Assembly (NCBI GenBank): GCA_020744425.1
Contig: JAGMUV010000002.1
Location: 1,532,501-1,596,500 of the forward strand
DNA length: 64,000 bases
From: Dactylonectria macrodidyma
Taxonomy: Eukaryota; Ascomycota; Sordariomycetes; Hypocreales; Nectriaceae
Reading direction: 5' to 3'
In this document: positions 21,382-34,320 of the stretch, one piece after another
Layout of the letters: every line of letters starts with the position of its first letter
How positions within the stretch are numbered: position 1 is the first letter of the stretch
Notes under the pieces: generated by a model
Database searches by the model: none
Seen by the model: only the letters and a program-made list of their open reading frames with translations
What the model was told of the DNA's origin: nothing
Made by a program: the position numbers and the translations under genes

Positions 21382-24213
21382 ATGGACGTAAGCAAGAAGC
21401 TAGGCTCTTCAGCCCCTTTGGAGGCAGTGGGACAAACCATTAGCGGACCTAGTGGACGATTGTCGACATCCTCGGACGCAGGCGACCATGGCGAGGATAT
21501 GAGGCGCCGGGTCGCCCAATGGGGTGAATCAGGCGCCCGCAATGACGATGATGATGACCAGGGATCCGAATACGAGCTTCTCATGGATCCCAACCTTCCG
21601 GAAGAGTATGAAACCCGTCAAGACCGCCTCGATAGGGATGACTCAAATGTCGACGATGAAGTTGGCTTGATCAAAGATGGTGAAGAAGCAGAAGATTCTC
21701 CATATCCAGAGGTTCGGGCTGCTGTGCGGAATCACGATGAGGACTTGCCATGCAACACGGTGAGGGCATGGACGATCGGGTTGTTGCTGGTTGTTCTCGG
21801 TGCCTCGATGAATACCCTCTTTTCTCTCCGCCAGCCCTCCATCGGTATCGGCTCTCTCATCGCTCAGATAATTGCGTGGCCCATGGGCCACGGCTGGGCA
21901 AAGTGGTTTCCCGAGAGAGAATTCAACACATTTGGTATCAGGTGGAGTCTCAACCCAGGCCCATTCAATATCAAGGAACACTCCATCATTGTCGTCATGG
22001 CAAGTGTCTCCTTCTCAGTCGCCTACGCGACAGACATCATTCTTGCGCAGCTGGTCTTCTACAAGCAAAACTTTGGTATTCCATTCCAGTTATTTCTCAC
22101 CATTTCCACGCAGTCTCTAGGATATGGTATTGCGGGAATGCTACGCAAATTTCTCGGTACGTTGCTACATAACAGTTATTATGGCTGAGCTAACCCATCA
22201 AAGTGTACCCTGCGTCCATGATATGGCCAGAGAACCTGGTAGGAGTAACGTTGATGAATGCTATGTATGAGCGGAACGACCGACCAGACCCAACCATCCT
22301 GGGTGGCACAATGCACAGGTACAAGTGGTTCGCCATTGTCACTGCTTGTGCGTTTGGCTACTACTTCATCCCTGGGTTCCTAGCCCAATTCCTGAGCATG
22401 TTCTCTTTCGCCACTTGGTTGGCGCCTCAAAACCCCATAATAAACCAGGTCTTTGGCGGACAAACCGGTCTGTCCCTCATACCCATCACCTTCGACTGGA
22501 CGCAGATTGCTGGCTATGTCGGGTCACCGTTGATTCCGCCGTGGTAAGTTCGACTCTTGTCGCTTGTTAGATCCGACTTACAGCTGTGTCTCAGGCATGC
22601 TATCGCCAACACGCTCATTGGAGTTGGCACATTCTTCATCGTCTTGTCTTCTTTCTTCCACTACAGTGGAGTGTGGTATTCGTGGTATCTTCCTATGAGT
22701 GATTCTAGCACATATGACAACACTGGCGCCAACTATAACACCACCCGTATCCTCACCCCCGAATTCACCTTGGATGAGGAGGCGTACCAAAACTACTCGC
22801 CATTGTTCATCAGGTATGTACAGCTAGGCTTCTTAAGCATGTTGAGAAGCTTACTTTCAAAGCACCACATTTGCAATGTCATATGGCTTGTCATTTGCAG
22901 CCATCTCCTCCCTCGTTGTATACACCTATTTGCACAATGGGAAACAAATCTGGCAACAGTACAGGAACAGTACAAATGAGAAACCAGACATCCATATGAA
23001 GTTGATGAGAAAGTACAAAGAGGCTCCCACTTGGTGGTATATGAGTCTCTTTGGCGTCGTGAGTTCTGACTTCTTGTGTCTTGAAGGTCCTGCAACTAAC
23101 AGTGAGTGAAGATGCTCGCATTGGGATTCTACACAGTGCTTGGGTACCCGACGAACCTTTCCTGGTGGGCATTCTTGTTGGCAATCGCCATATCATTCGG
23201 ATTCGCGCTCCCAATCGGAATCATCCAGGCCATCACTAATACACAAATTGGCCTCAACGTACTGACGGAGTTCATATATGGGTACATTCAGCCAGGACGC
23301 CCTCTGGCGCTCATGATGTACGACCTGTAGTCTACTTGTACTGTGTGAAGAAGATAGCTAACTTGTTACTGATAGCTTCAAAACCTTTGGGTATATCACA
23401 ATGTACGCCTACAAGCCGCTGTATTCAAGGACAGGACTGACATTGACACAGGTCACAAGCGCTCAGTTTCGTTGCGGACTTGAAATTCGGGCACTATATG
23501 AAAATTCCTCCCCGGACGATGTTTCTTTCTCAGGTTGTTGCAACGACTTTCTCATGCTTCATTCAGATTATAGTGCTGAATCTGGCGCTCAACACTATTG
23601 AGGATGTGTGCGAGCCCCACCAAGAGGATCACTTCACATGTCCTGGAGGCCGGGTATTCTTTGCTGGTAAGGATGATTTGATGGGAGAGTCCCAGGCACC
23701 ATGCTAACAGACATGTGCTCATTAGCCTCGATCATCTGGGGCCTGCTCGGACCAGCGCGGATGTTCTCCCCGGGACAGATCTACTCCGGCCTATTCTTGT
23801 TCTTCATTGTTGGTGCCATCACCCCTGTCATCTTCTACTTCGCGGCCAAGAAGTGGCCCAAGTCACCTGCTAAGTATCTCATCGCGCCCCTCCTCTTCGG
23901 GGGTGCCGGGTCGATCCCGCCAGCTACGCCGCTCAACTACCTGTCGTGGGGCATGGTTGGCTTCGTCTTCCAGTTCTGGATCAAGAAGCGCCACTTCAAG
24001 TGGTGGAGCCGGCTGAACTTCTTGACCTCGTCGGCCCTGGATCTTGGGCTTGCACTGGCCACCTTGTTCATCTTCTTCGCCTTCACGCTCAACGGCATCG
24101 AGCCTCCCAATTGGTGGGGGAACAACATCGTCTCGACGACCATGGACGTACAGGGCACGGCTATACAGATGCACGTCAAGGAAGGTGAACGTTTTGGGCC
24201 TAAGACATGGTGA
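21382..24213 (+). CDS. OPT-family oligopeptide transporter
   Basis: Proton-coupled plasma-membrane transporter for small peptides or related compounds, of about 821 residues. Eight exons fit in frame: 21382-22156, 22204-22543, 22595-22813, 22863-23058, 23112-23317, 23376-23402, 23452-23666 and 23726-24213. The first 120 or so residues are an acidic, Ser-rich cytosolic tail (DDDDDQGSEYELLMDP). Many hydrophobic segments follow, the first being TIGLLLVVLGASMNTLFSL. Family signatures are NPGPFNIKEH (about 192-201) and KIPPRTMF. Exon 6 is only 27 bases. The first ATG in frame is at 21382; an upstream GTG is not used as a start in fungi. Substrate (tetra/pentapeptide, glutathione or siderophore-like) cannot be fixed from sequence. 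Confidence 0.95.
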
Positions 24214-25892
24214 CAACACAATGAGGCGATTCCGAATACTCAAGACGTACTTGAGTAGGGGGGATGCCGTCGAGCTGGGCGAGGATGACACGTAGCAAAG
24301 TACATGGCGAGGCCAATGTGCTCACTTACGATGCTGGCCGAGCCCTGGAACCAACGTGAATAGCAATAATGTCACATATCTTTTTTTTTTCGCTGAGCCA
24401 CGGCTCATAGGTTGCTTGCCGGCTCGCTACTCGCATCCGACACCAAGCGCGGCGCATCAATGGCCCAGTCGGAAGCCGCCCGGCTTGCAGCGTTGCTTTC
24501 TAGTAGCAATATTCTATCCATGAATACGCCTGTTCAGGGTTCCCCGTTTGAGATACGCGATCGGTGTGGAAGAGAGACATCCGGCAAAGCGGAAAGGGAG
24601 ATTCTAGTGCGAGGGGACTTGCTGCAAGCCATCGAACCACTCCAACATGCACCAACTACCCCTAGCCTCGACAACTGGACTAACTCTAACGTGCGTCCGA
24701 TCGACACCTTTGCTCTCGATTGTGATATTTGCTGCAGATGCGATGCTCCGCGGGGTTGGTAGCTAGAGTCCTAGACTAGTCACTATATTTAGTACGCCAC
24801 ACGCAGGAATGCAACGCGCCGCCGCCAAGCCAACAGGCAATCAATTACAAGCTACGTATTTAGCAACGTCGCGCACGTCCTTTGGGGGCACAGGCTGCAT
24901 ACATAGTGCAGCATGCACTAACAAGACCCTGACGCGTCGTCAACATCGAGAGACGCAGCTTGCAGATGCACCCCCCTGTAGCCCTCCTCGAAAGTCGGGC
25001 AAAGTGAGGCGTCCGACTCGTCACATCATGAGACTAAATGCATGCAGTCAACGTTGCAGCCTTGGGGAGCAAACATCTGCACATGTAGGGTGCCTTTTCT
25101 GCACGCTGGCAGGGGAGCTGGACCACTCGCCGCTTGTTGTCTCTTCTCTCGCAGGGCAGGACGAAAGAAAGAACGGTGTGCGTCCCAAAGCCCCCGATAA
25201 TCTTACTTATTAAGGGGGTTAAGAATCCTGCTCAATCGTGGCTGGCTGCAAAACGCGGGAAGCAATCACCACTATCCGAGATCGGCACGGTGACTCTCGG
25301 CGACTTGGCGGCTCAGCGGATCGGCCTCGGCCCCCACATTCCCCCGAATGCATAAGCCCCGCCTCGGACCGGTGTGGGGGAGGGCGGGAATATGAGACCC
25401 GGCCATGAAGCCGGCACCCCGATCTGATCAATAATCACCTTTCCTGACGGGTTAGCAAAAAGATGACCACGCAGGATTGTCATGTCACAGGAGACATTTA
25501 AAATGACAGGTTTGGCTCACCTCACAGCCTAAGCACGAGTGGGAATGCATGAAAGCTTGACCTCCAGCAAATGCCACGGGCAACAAATGAGACGTGGCTT
25601 GGTATCGCAACAATCGTTGCGGCTCAAAAATGGAAATCTCCGCGGTTGAATGAGCGGTCAAGGGGCATTAGATCTGAAAGCTCCGTTGTTTGTCTCTCCA
25701 AGAACGTCAAGCACCGAGGCGTCGAACATTGAGGTTTTCAAGGGTTCAAGAGATCCCCGCAGTCGTTTCACGCAGCTTGATGTTGTACCTGTAGAATATT
25801 CAATTTGCCAACTACAAGCTAGAGAGGAAAAAAGAAATGAAACCAAACCATCTGACCTCGATAGCCCCAAAATCCTTGTCGCCTAGTCCTGA
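24214..25892. other. Convergent intergenic region, 1.7 kb
   Basis: The region lies between the 3' ends of the OPT gene and the second Zn2Cys6 gene. A run of ten T lies near 24381. Scattered short frames are not coding-like. At 25331-25380 there is an eight-base inverted repeat, listed separately. Confidence 0.45.
25331..25380. repeat. Inverted repeat CCCCCACA / TGTGGGGG
   Basis: A perfect eight-base stem (25331-25338 and 25373-25380) has a 34-base loop. GCCTCGG occurs just before the left arm and again inside the loop. It lies between two convergent genes and could form a hairpin or be a pair of binding sites. Confidence 0.6.
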
Positions 25893-28728
25893 TTATTCAC
25901 TAAATTCAGTTTGTTGCTCATGAGGATAGAAGATCCGCGTGAGATCCGAGACAACATCACTTAACTGATTCGTTGGCTCATCCGCAATTCCCTGAGCCGG
26001 GTGGCTGTACACCGCCGAGTCCCCTGTCTCGGCTGAGTGTACCTGAGCCATCCCTCCAGATCCAGACCCCGGTGTTTGGACCTGAGAAACAAGCCCCATC
26101 CCAGGTACGAACGTCCAATAAATCGAATCTTGGTTTCCAATCGGCCCTGCGCCTTCCGGGTCCATCCCAAGTCTATTCGGTACGCTAGTCGGCTGGGACA
26201 AGGAGGCCGCACTGTTAGCAGGCGAAACCATAGGCCCTCGGCTTGCAGGATCCGACTCGGTCAATCCTCGCGGTGCCTTCCTTTGATCATTCATTGGAGC
26301 GTGGGAAATTTGAGATGCACTCCTGTCAAAATTGGCCCGCCCTAGGCGAGGAGGATTTAGCGGATAGCTCTCGCTCTCTCCCTGTTGACGAGGGGGCCCC
26401 TGAGGCGCCTGGAATGAGAAAGTTGGCATTGTGGCACGATACATTTCGTGCGAGCTCTGGATCGGGCCCCCTGATACACCAGGTGTTTGCTGGCCCAGAA
26501 CAACTTGCTGGAACGACATAAGGATGGATACTAAACCCCGTGCCTGGGTGTCATAGTTGGAGAAGTGTAACATGACGTTGAGAGCGGCGGCTATCGACGC
26601 GTCCTGGTCGTTATTGGCATGCAGGTGCGCAAACTTGTTGCTCAAGACTGTAAGTGTGGCTGCAAAGAGGAAATTCCTAGTACCCAGTAAGAAAGGCGAT
26701 GCTGCTTCAAGCCGAACACTAACTCACATTACGAATTGACTTCTCTGGGGAAGCCGTCCGTCCCCGAATACATGGTACACTAATCTGATAATTTGCATCG
26801 ATGCAGTAACACAAGCTTCGGAAAGCAGGTCAAGCCGCGGATTTGGCTGTTGTGTTTCGACCTGACTTCCTGGCACGTTTAGCTGCGCTTCTGAGAGCTT
26901 GTGCAGGAAAAATGGACGCGTGAGCAGCATGATGGTGTGGCAGCCGAGGAGCTGTATGTGTAGGATAGCCATTTCCTGAGCGGGGGTGGAGTTCGAATTG
27001 AAGAGATGGACCCAGTCTAGAGTTGAGTGAACGTTGTGCGCCCAATGTTTGCAAGCATCAGCGATTTCATGAGCAACTCGCGTGGAAATCCGGGTTCCCG
27101 AATATACCCTTCTCAAGACTTGGCTGATGATTTCGCTTGCTTGAACACAGGCGTCAAGTCCACTGGAGCTGAGGCTTTGGCTTCGTCGCCTCTTTTTGCC
27201 CGATGTCTTCGTTACAGGCGGCGCCGCAAGGGAATCCTCTGAACAGGCTCCTTCGGAGATTACCACAGGCCAGCCCAAAGAAGTAGCAAGGAATCTATCC
27301 AGCACAAATAGACTTCTCCAGAGGTTTCGCCTTTCTGCCACTAGCTCGTTGCTGCCGGTGGCTATGCCTAGGCCTTTGTGCAAACCAAGTGCGTAAGCAG
27401 ATCGAACAGCCGCGCCTAATTTAATGTAAGCCATTGTCAATTCCCTGTGTTGTGAAATGCTTCTGACCAAGGTATGCATATGCATCGGTCCACTTAGACA
27501 CAGTCAACATGTACACAGACATCAGACTGTGGGCTTGGATCGACCAAATGTCCCCATCTTCGAATCCGGGAACAGTGTTTGCCAAATCCTTGGCGTCTCT
27601 GAAGAAACATTCAGCTTGGTGCACATTTTGGGACTGAATACCAGTGATGATCTCAATTTCGGGGGTGTTTGGCTCTGGTGTTGCCATGACGAGACCAATT
27701 GCCAACACAAGATAGATCAAGCAGCGGCTGGAGGGTTTTACAGCACACGAGTTTGAGTACCATGAGTTCAGTGACTTTCTAAACCCTCGCTGATCCAATA
27801 TATCCATGAGACCGTAAGTCTAGGGTAGTTAGGGTAAAGGACGGTTTGAGGGCGAAGACATGAACGCACATTGGTGAAGTAATATTTCACGAGCAGATCG
27901 ACCACTTTCTTCTCTAGTAGCATTGGCGTATTCGGGATTTGATCCGGTGTGTTGACACACGGTTCGATGATTGAGTGTCGCTGAGAATCCAGTGTGAACT
28001 GTGATGGTCCGGCTACCTCTTCGACTTTCACACGTATCGCCTGTAGATAGGTGAAGGTAGCAGGATCGCCCACGAATACTAGACGAAGTATCAAATAACT
28101 GATGGCAAGAGTTTTGAGGAAAACGTGCTGCTTACAAAACCTTCCGATAGGGCCTGGCAACATTGGCGGTTGTGGGGGGACTTTGAATTCTTTATCTTGT
28201 CCTGAAGTAGTCCTCTGATGATGGTCAATCATCTGACCCCCCAAGTACCCACCTTGCCCTTGACTCCCCAGACGAGCAAGTAGGTCAAGGTGAGACCGCA
28301 ATCCAGTGCATTCCTCAATTTTTCGACGTGTAAAAGAAGGGCCGGAGGAAATCGAACTGTCGCTTGATGACGGGTCGTTCGTCCCGAATATGCATTCTAT
28401 GTTTCGCTTAGTGCACGCCTCGCATGGCTGACCCCCAGCACACTATTGAAGACATTAGTAAACTTCCGCGGTTGTGCCTGAAGTTGGCAGTTTCTTTGCT
28501 ACCAGGTTTCGATGCAAATCAACACAAGAACAACCCATTGGGCTCCAATGCATATCAGAGTATCGAAACAATATTCGGGACGAGCTGGGAATGATCGGCA
28601 GAGACTTCCTGGCGTAGGAGGCGAGAAGCAAGATAACAAAACCTTACCTTTTGTTTACGTCGCTGGCAAGTATAACAAGCTTTAGCCGTCCTTCGTCGAA
28701 ATTCATCGGCAACTCTTCCACGTGCCAT
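25893..28728 (-). CDS. Zn(II)2Cys6 transcription factor, fungal_trans type
   Basis: Predicted nuclear regulator of about 806 residues from six exons: 28728-28648, 28442-28136, 28078-27870, 27819-27468, 27415-26728 and 26676-25893. The zinc cluster (C18, C21, C28, C34, C37, C44; spacing 2-6-5-2-6) is split by intron 1 immediately before C28. The middle region has hallmarks of the fungal-specific factor domain (PF04082 type): FVGDPATFTYLQAIR, LVKYYFTNTYGLMDIL, SKWTDAYAYLGAAVRSAYALGLH and RRNLWRSLFVLDRFLATSLG. The C-terminus is rich in Ser, Pro, Gln and Gly and may activate transcription. Intron 2 (57 bases) has no stop and a length divisible by three, so its retention would add 19 residues. A start at 28791 in the same frame is possible; 28728 is preferred because it puts the cluster near the N-terminus. 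Targets unknown. Confidence 0.9.
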
Positions 28729-31700
28729 AGTAAGTGAGAAAGTCCACGCAATATGAAGAGAAGACCAGTGTGAGATGCTAGTTGTGGCCAAAACACAAAG
28801 TGTTCGCAGGCAGAGCTTTTAGTACAGCTTGTTGAACGCAAGGGTATTGTGCAGATGAGAGTCGGTACTTTTCGAGCTAGCTTGGACGCCACACGATAGA
28901 GAGGACTTCAACTAGAGCGAGGTTTTCGAGAAGCAGCGTACTTGTTGTGATACAGCAAATAGCGCTGCAACAGGGCCGTTGTGACTTAGTTGCCTCGTCG
29001 CAGGGCACCAGCTCCTTGGCCAAGAAGTTCACAAAAGAAGTATAAGGGGGTGACCCTTGGTTTGTATCGAGTAGAGGATGAATCGAGACGAGGTCTAATA
29101 AGCAGAAGATGAGGATGACTGTGAGGGGGGACATGGGGCACCCCTTTTACCCAGCTGGTCAGCCAACAGCTCGACCGCTCTGCTGTCCTACGAGAAGCCG
29201 TCCCGAGCTGCTGGTAAAGGGCGCACGATGAAATGAAAGCGACGAGAGCAGATCTACTCGGAATAGCCCGTCTGAATCACTGTGGCGTATTCTGACTTGA
29301 CATGGCGGTGGGTAGGACGTCAGCATCCGAGACGAAGCACCCCAACCACCAGCTAGAGAGTATGTAGTTATCCTGCTCCCTTGCGTCCATTATGTCCGGA
29401 TGCTCTAGCCTACACGCAGCCGGTGAGTGTTGGGCATAGTTTTGATGTCAGTCATCTCACAAAAGATAGGATGGGCCTTGAGAGTTGTGGTATCCTAGAG
29501 TGAGGGTGCGGCCTGCAGATGGCCTCGGAGATCTAAGCCCCACGTTCGGATAGTGCCCCCAAGACATCAGAGCCAGGGCCCTTGCAACTGACCGTATCTA
29601 GGCGGGGCCATTTCAGCAGGGTCTCAAGCCAGGTGCCGTATCGTCGGTAGATGGCGGTTATGTTGGCTACGTTGGTCGCGTTGGTGGTCACGCTGGCGTT
29701 GTTTGTTGTCAGCTGCATATTACAAGTCAGCTAACTTCCATGACGCCTACCTATGGGATGCCTCAGGTAAGTGGCCTCACTTGTTAGTATTACCTAGTCT
29801 GTAGGTGGGACCGGGAATACTGGCAGCCTTAAAATACGCCCTGGCCTCAAGGCAGACCCTTATTCCTGTACCGTATGGCAGGAAGGAACGTCCACACTGT
29901 GACGGCAGAGAAACAGCCAAGTCTCGCTGTTCCTTCTTCGGAAAACCGTGAGCTGTAACAGGAGGCCACCCTCTTCGCCTCAAATCTAGAGACTCTCTCC
30001 CAGCTGCATCTACCCGCTGTATCTCTCACAGTCTTCGCCTCCCTTTCTTTCAGGGCACTCCAGCCAAATGACAAAGTTAAGGTTATCGCCCATGGATACC
30101 CTATCCTCCGGGCCATTATGATGGCGGAAACCACCGGTCTATCCCTGCGTGCTTGGCGTCTCGTCAGGTACAGTATGAACTCCATACGATTGCAAGCGTG
30201 GGTAATGATGACAACATCCTCCAGACGAGAGAAGATAGCCCCATCAATGTACCAGCTCTATTGACTCTTGGCAGCCCTAATGTGGCGCGCATTCTCCTTT
30301 CCCGGTTTAAGATTTACTCACATAGTCCTGCCCAGCGTCGACCAACGGCGAGCGACTCCGGCCATCGACCAGGTTCTTGGCCTTACACCCCTAGTCCCAC
30401 TAGATACGCCACCAGTTTGATGAAAACTCATCGGCCTTTTCTTCAACCATACTCCGCATCCGGCGATTTTACCTGTAAGCCACTTCATATTGCAACGCGG
30501 ATCTATTCAGTGAACGCATCTGAGGCCCCGCAGATGCGGTTTCACTTGTAGAACCACATCGGTGGGCCGGATCTACGCCACGCATCTACTAAACACACGT
30601 GACAGGAGCTGTCGCTCCGGGTTTCTTTTCGATGGTGTTTTCTATCAAGGTAGGGACAGCATTCCATAATTCCTCGGTCTTGATAGTCGATACCATTGTA
30701 TAAGCTAATGAAGCTGATACAGCTTCGTTAGGGAACGTCGAACCGCATGGCAACTACCGTGTAGCAGAGCCTCATCCACCATTCCCAGCTACTCTATCCT
30801 GGTTCTTTGCTCGTGGCCAGCCCTTAGGGTGAGTGTGGGAAAACAACCAATACGGGCGTCATCTCACTGTGCGGCTTCTCTGATCTGCGGAGAGCTGTCT
30901 CACCAGCCCACCAACTCTATTGTCAGGCAACACCGGCATTAATCGGCTATGTGGCTTTCCGGTTTGGGTTACGGCCAGGTGACACTAGTTACATAGCGAA
31001 CCTGAATACCGGTTGAGTCACTCCGTCCGGTAGATATACAAAAGCAAAAAAGTAGCCCCCCACCATGCACCGTGGTGGATGCCTAGAGGTTAATATGAGA
31101 GCTTCAACTGGTGAGATTCGCGGAACAGCCAATTTAGGCTTGCTATGCGACATGACATATCACATTATGCCTCTCTCATACTGTTCATAGTACATCGACG
31201 AGCTCACCGACTGGCTAGATTGATAGATTTGATCCTGCCTAATTAAAGCGCCCACCATTTCATCGCGGATAGGCTTGCCTCATCACCCAACGCGGACAGA
31301 ACTAGCTCACCATGCCCAATACACCACTCGACAGCTAGAGGATCAAGCATTACACCCTGTTCTTTTTATTCACGAGAATCGTAGCTCGGTTGGAGTAGTT
31401 CATAAATCTCCATGCAGCAAACCGCTAGCGACTGTTGGCAACACCCCACTACTCATCGAGATCACCGCCCCCGGTAAGGATCTCACATACGTATGCCTAA
31501 ATACATGCTTATATCTGTGTGCGAAGGTGGGCTTCACAATTAACGCCCAGTCAGATTGGCCTCGTCTTTCTGTGTCCACCTTGGCTGCGTGGGATACTGA
31601 ATTTGGACAAGCCAGTCGTCATGAAAATGTAGGTACAGTGTCCATTCTGGCTTCCCACCCTAATCACCTCTGCCAAATCTCCCAAAATCAACGCCTCGAG

Positions 31701-32929
31701 AACTTCTAGAGAACATTGCTCCTACTCGAAGCAATACTTGACACTAGGCGTCCTCGAAGCAGTCAACCATACACATCGTCTCTCCACCCAAGAGATAAAT
31801 TAGAACCTCAGTGTGTTTCGTATACCAGTGACAGCTATGCAACTTTGAACACCTTACTCCAAGTATTTTGTACCGCATTCTCTGCCGGAGGTGTGAGAAG
31901 GATATCTGGCATAGCCCATCTAAGTCCTTGTGTTACACTCGGGCAGAAGTGAGGCGTGCAACGCCCTGGCACTAACTATACTACATTCAGGCAACCGCAA
32001 GGCTTCCATGTGCTTCTTTGCAGGAATTCCGGTATTCCACATTCCATACCCTACACCAGAAGCTGTGGCTATTGATGCATGACCATATCACAACTCATAT
32101 CGGAAACAGGGGAGCTTAGATCGAGACTCTGGTAGCTTGCCGCCTGTGGCACGAATATGTAATTCTCTGAGAGCGAAGAACCTCTTGTCAAGAAAAGGGA
32201 CATGGTGAGGCTCGATCGGAATCAACGGGCTTGAGAAACGAAGGTTCACAGGGTCAGGTATTGAGTAGAGTTCCATTCGGCGCCCTTAGGTCATGCTCTT
32301 AAGACAACGGGAAGTAACTTAATGTAATTTTAAAACAAGTCTGCCAGGATGATGCCGCTGAACTAAGGTCAATGAATGGTCTGAGTCCATGTTCGATGCG
32401 TTGCAACTCTTATCTTAACTAATCGCTTCCTCACAACTCACGGGGCAACTATCCAAATAATCCTCCACGAGTCACGTCCCGCCTCCAACTACGCTTGCAT
32501 ACCAAGATGAGTGCAGCACCGCTTGGCCGCGAATGAGTTTTACGCTACGTTACGAAGTGGATGCTTGACAGTCGTGACTTATACTCCACGAACCTAGACA
32601 CCCTCTGACGGCTGAAAGAACAGGGTTGACTGTGGAGCTTCTCTAAATATAAGAGATCGGAGACAAGCTACTTGAATCGTTAACACGAGTTTTGTTATTT
32701 ATTTCATCTCTATGGGGATGTGTTATGGGATATATGTTTTCCCTATAAACTCAGGGGTGACAATTGGTCTCGCTATGCGACAGAGTGCGTGGACGCTATT
32801 GTGTACTAGGGAGTTTCCTAGACACTTGAAACCCTTAGGGCAAGCTCGTGTTAGGAATAACGTGTCCAATTACCGCATCAATGTCTATAAGCGTATGATA
32901 TAATTACAAAGAATCGAGCAATTTCCGGC
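28729..32929. other. Gene-free interval, 4.2 kb
   Basis: No recognisable gene. The longest open frames (30153-30551 and 31275-31709, plus strand) have no domain and no splice-consistent extension. From about 30600 the sequence is poorer in G and C than the neighbouring genes. The left end contains the promoter of the Zn2Cys6 gene; the right end, the PDX1 3' region. No terminal repeats, target-site duplications or transposase-like peptide were noticed, so a transposon relic is possible but unsupported. Confidence 0.5.
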
Positions 32930-34320
32930 TCACAGAACCAATTGTCCAGGTTCCTCCTCCAGAATCGCCTTGCAGCGCTCCAGGAAGATCTGGGCACGCT
33001 GCTCCTCGGCCTTGGGAACAACCAGGGAGAAGACGTTGGGGCCGCTTGACAGGCCGGGAACGGCGCGGATTTCAGCCGGTTGAGGGGCAGACTTCTTGTT
33101 GGAGCCGGCCAATATGTCGATGATGTCGGCCTTCTTGGGCGCAGATCGGGGCGCCAGGAAGGAGGCTGGAGGAATGGCGGAGGTCTCGGGCAGGTAGACG
33201 CCACGGGAGCCCTTGGCGGCCTTGACCTTGTCGAGGCCGAGGACTTGATCGAACAGCTCGTTTGCAGTCGGGGCGCGGGGGACCTGGGGGAGGTCTTCGT
33301 TGGCCACTACGGAAGCGCGGCTGATGAAGGTGGAGATGGGCAGGAAGACGCCAAGCTTGTTCTGGATCTTCTTCTGGACCTCGACGACCTTGGCGAGCGA
33401 GATGGGGATGGAAACCTCTAGCTTCTCGATCACGGGAGCCTTGGGCGGGGGGGCAGCCTCCTTGGGAGCCTCCTTGGGCGCAACAGCCTTCTTCTCGGCG
33501 ACCTTGATGTTGCTGAGGTCGAGGTGGGCGAGGCTGTTAAAGCGGGCCTCGACGGCGGCCGGCCTCTCGGGGTTGATGGAACCCAGGTAGGCCAGCACGT
33601 CGCCCTTGAGCAGGCGACCGTGGGGACCAGTACCCTTAATCTTGCTGACGTCGTCCTTGCTGATGCCCTTCTCCTTGATGAGGTGTCCGACCGAGGGTAG
33701 GAGAGGGTAGTTGTGCTCGTAGGTGCCGTTGGCCTCGAGCTTGGGAGCAGCCTTGGTCTCGCTAGACTTGGACTTGCTAGAGGGGGGATCGGCGGCGGAG
33801 GCGGTCTCCTTCGGAGCTGCGACGGGGGCGGCTTCGGGGATCTCAACGGTGCTGGCGTCGTCGCCCGCTTCGGCGATGACGGCGATGCGGCTGCCGACCT
33901 GCACGGCCTTGCTGCCGTCCTGGGTCATGATCTTGACCATGACGCCGTCGTCCTGGGCCTCGACGTCCATGGTAGCCTTGTCCGTCTCGATCTCTAGCAG
34001 AACGTCGCCGGCGCTAAAGGTCTCCCCATCCTTGACCTTCCAGCTAGCGATGTTGCCCTCGGTCATGGTCGGCGACAGGGCCGGCATCGTGAAGTTCTGA
34101 GCGGCGAGGCATCGCGACGAAGTGGCGAAGTCTACATTCGGAGGCGTACTATGTCAGTCTATTATCCTTTCACGTTTGCTCCCCCCCTTCGGTGAGCGAC
34201 ATATTAGGAGTATTGGAAAATGGCGGGACGACGACAGGGAAAAAGGGACGTACTACGAGCGACGGCCCGGGTGCTGGCAAGGCGGGCAGACACTCGACAT
34301 GCTGCCGCAAAGGACGCCAT
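32930..34320 (-). CDS. PDX1: Pyruvate dehydrogenase complex protein X
   Basis: E3-binding protein of the mitochondrial pyruvate dehydrogenase complex, which anchors dihydrolipoamide dehydrogenase to the E2 core. Two exons (34320-34254 and 34131-32930) give about 422 residues. Exon 1 encodes a classic matrix presequence (MASFAAACRVSARLASTRA). The lipoyl domain follows (MPALSPTMTEGNIASW, then EIETDKATMDV), with lipoyl-lysine at K74. After an Ala/Pro/Lys-rich linker comes the peripheral-subunit-binding domain (about 163-205: LPSVGHLIKEKGISKDDVSKIKGTGPHGRLLKGDV is its core). The C-terminal region is shorter than in E2 and lacks the HxxxDG acetyltransferase motif, which distinguishes protein X from E2. 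It is divergent from the TMEM223-like gene. Confidence 0.94.

Noticed and set aside
19073..28728. Secondary-metabolite cluster (ketosynthase + transporter + Zn2Cys6 factor)
   Set aside because: The ketosynthase is a stand-alone mitochondrial KAS II enzyme, not a multidomain synthase, and no tailoring enzymes surround it.
31275..31709. 144-codon plus-strand frame in the low-GC interval
   Set aside because: No recognisable family, no leader or splice context; kept only as part of the gene-free interval.
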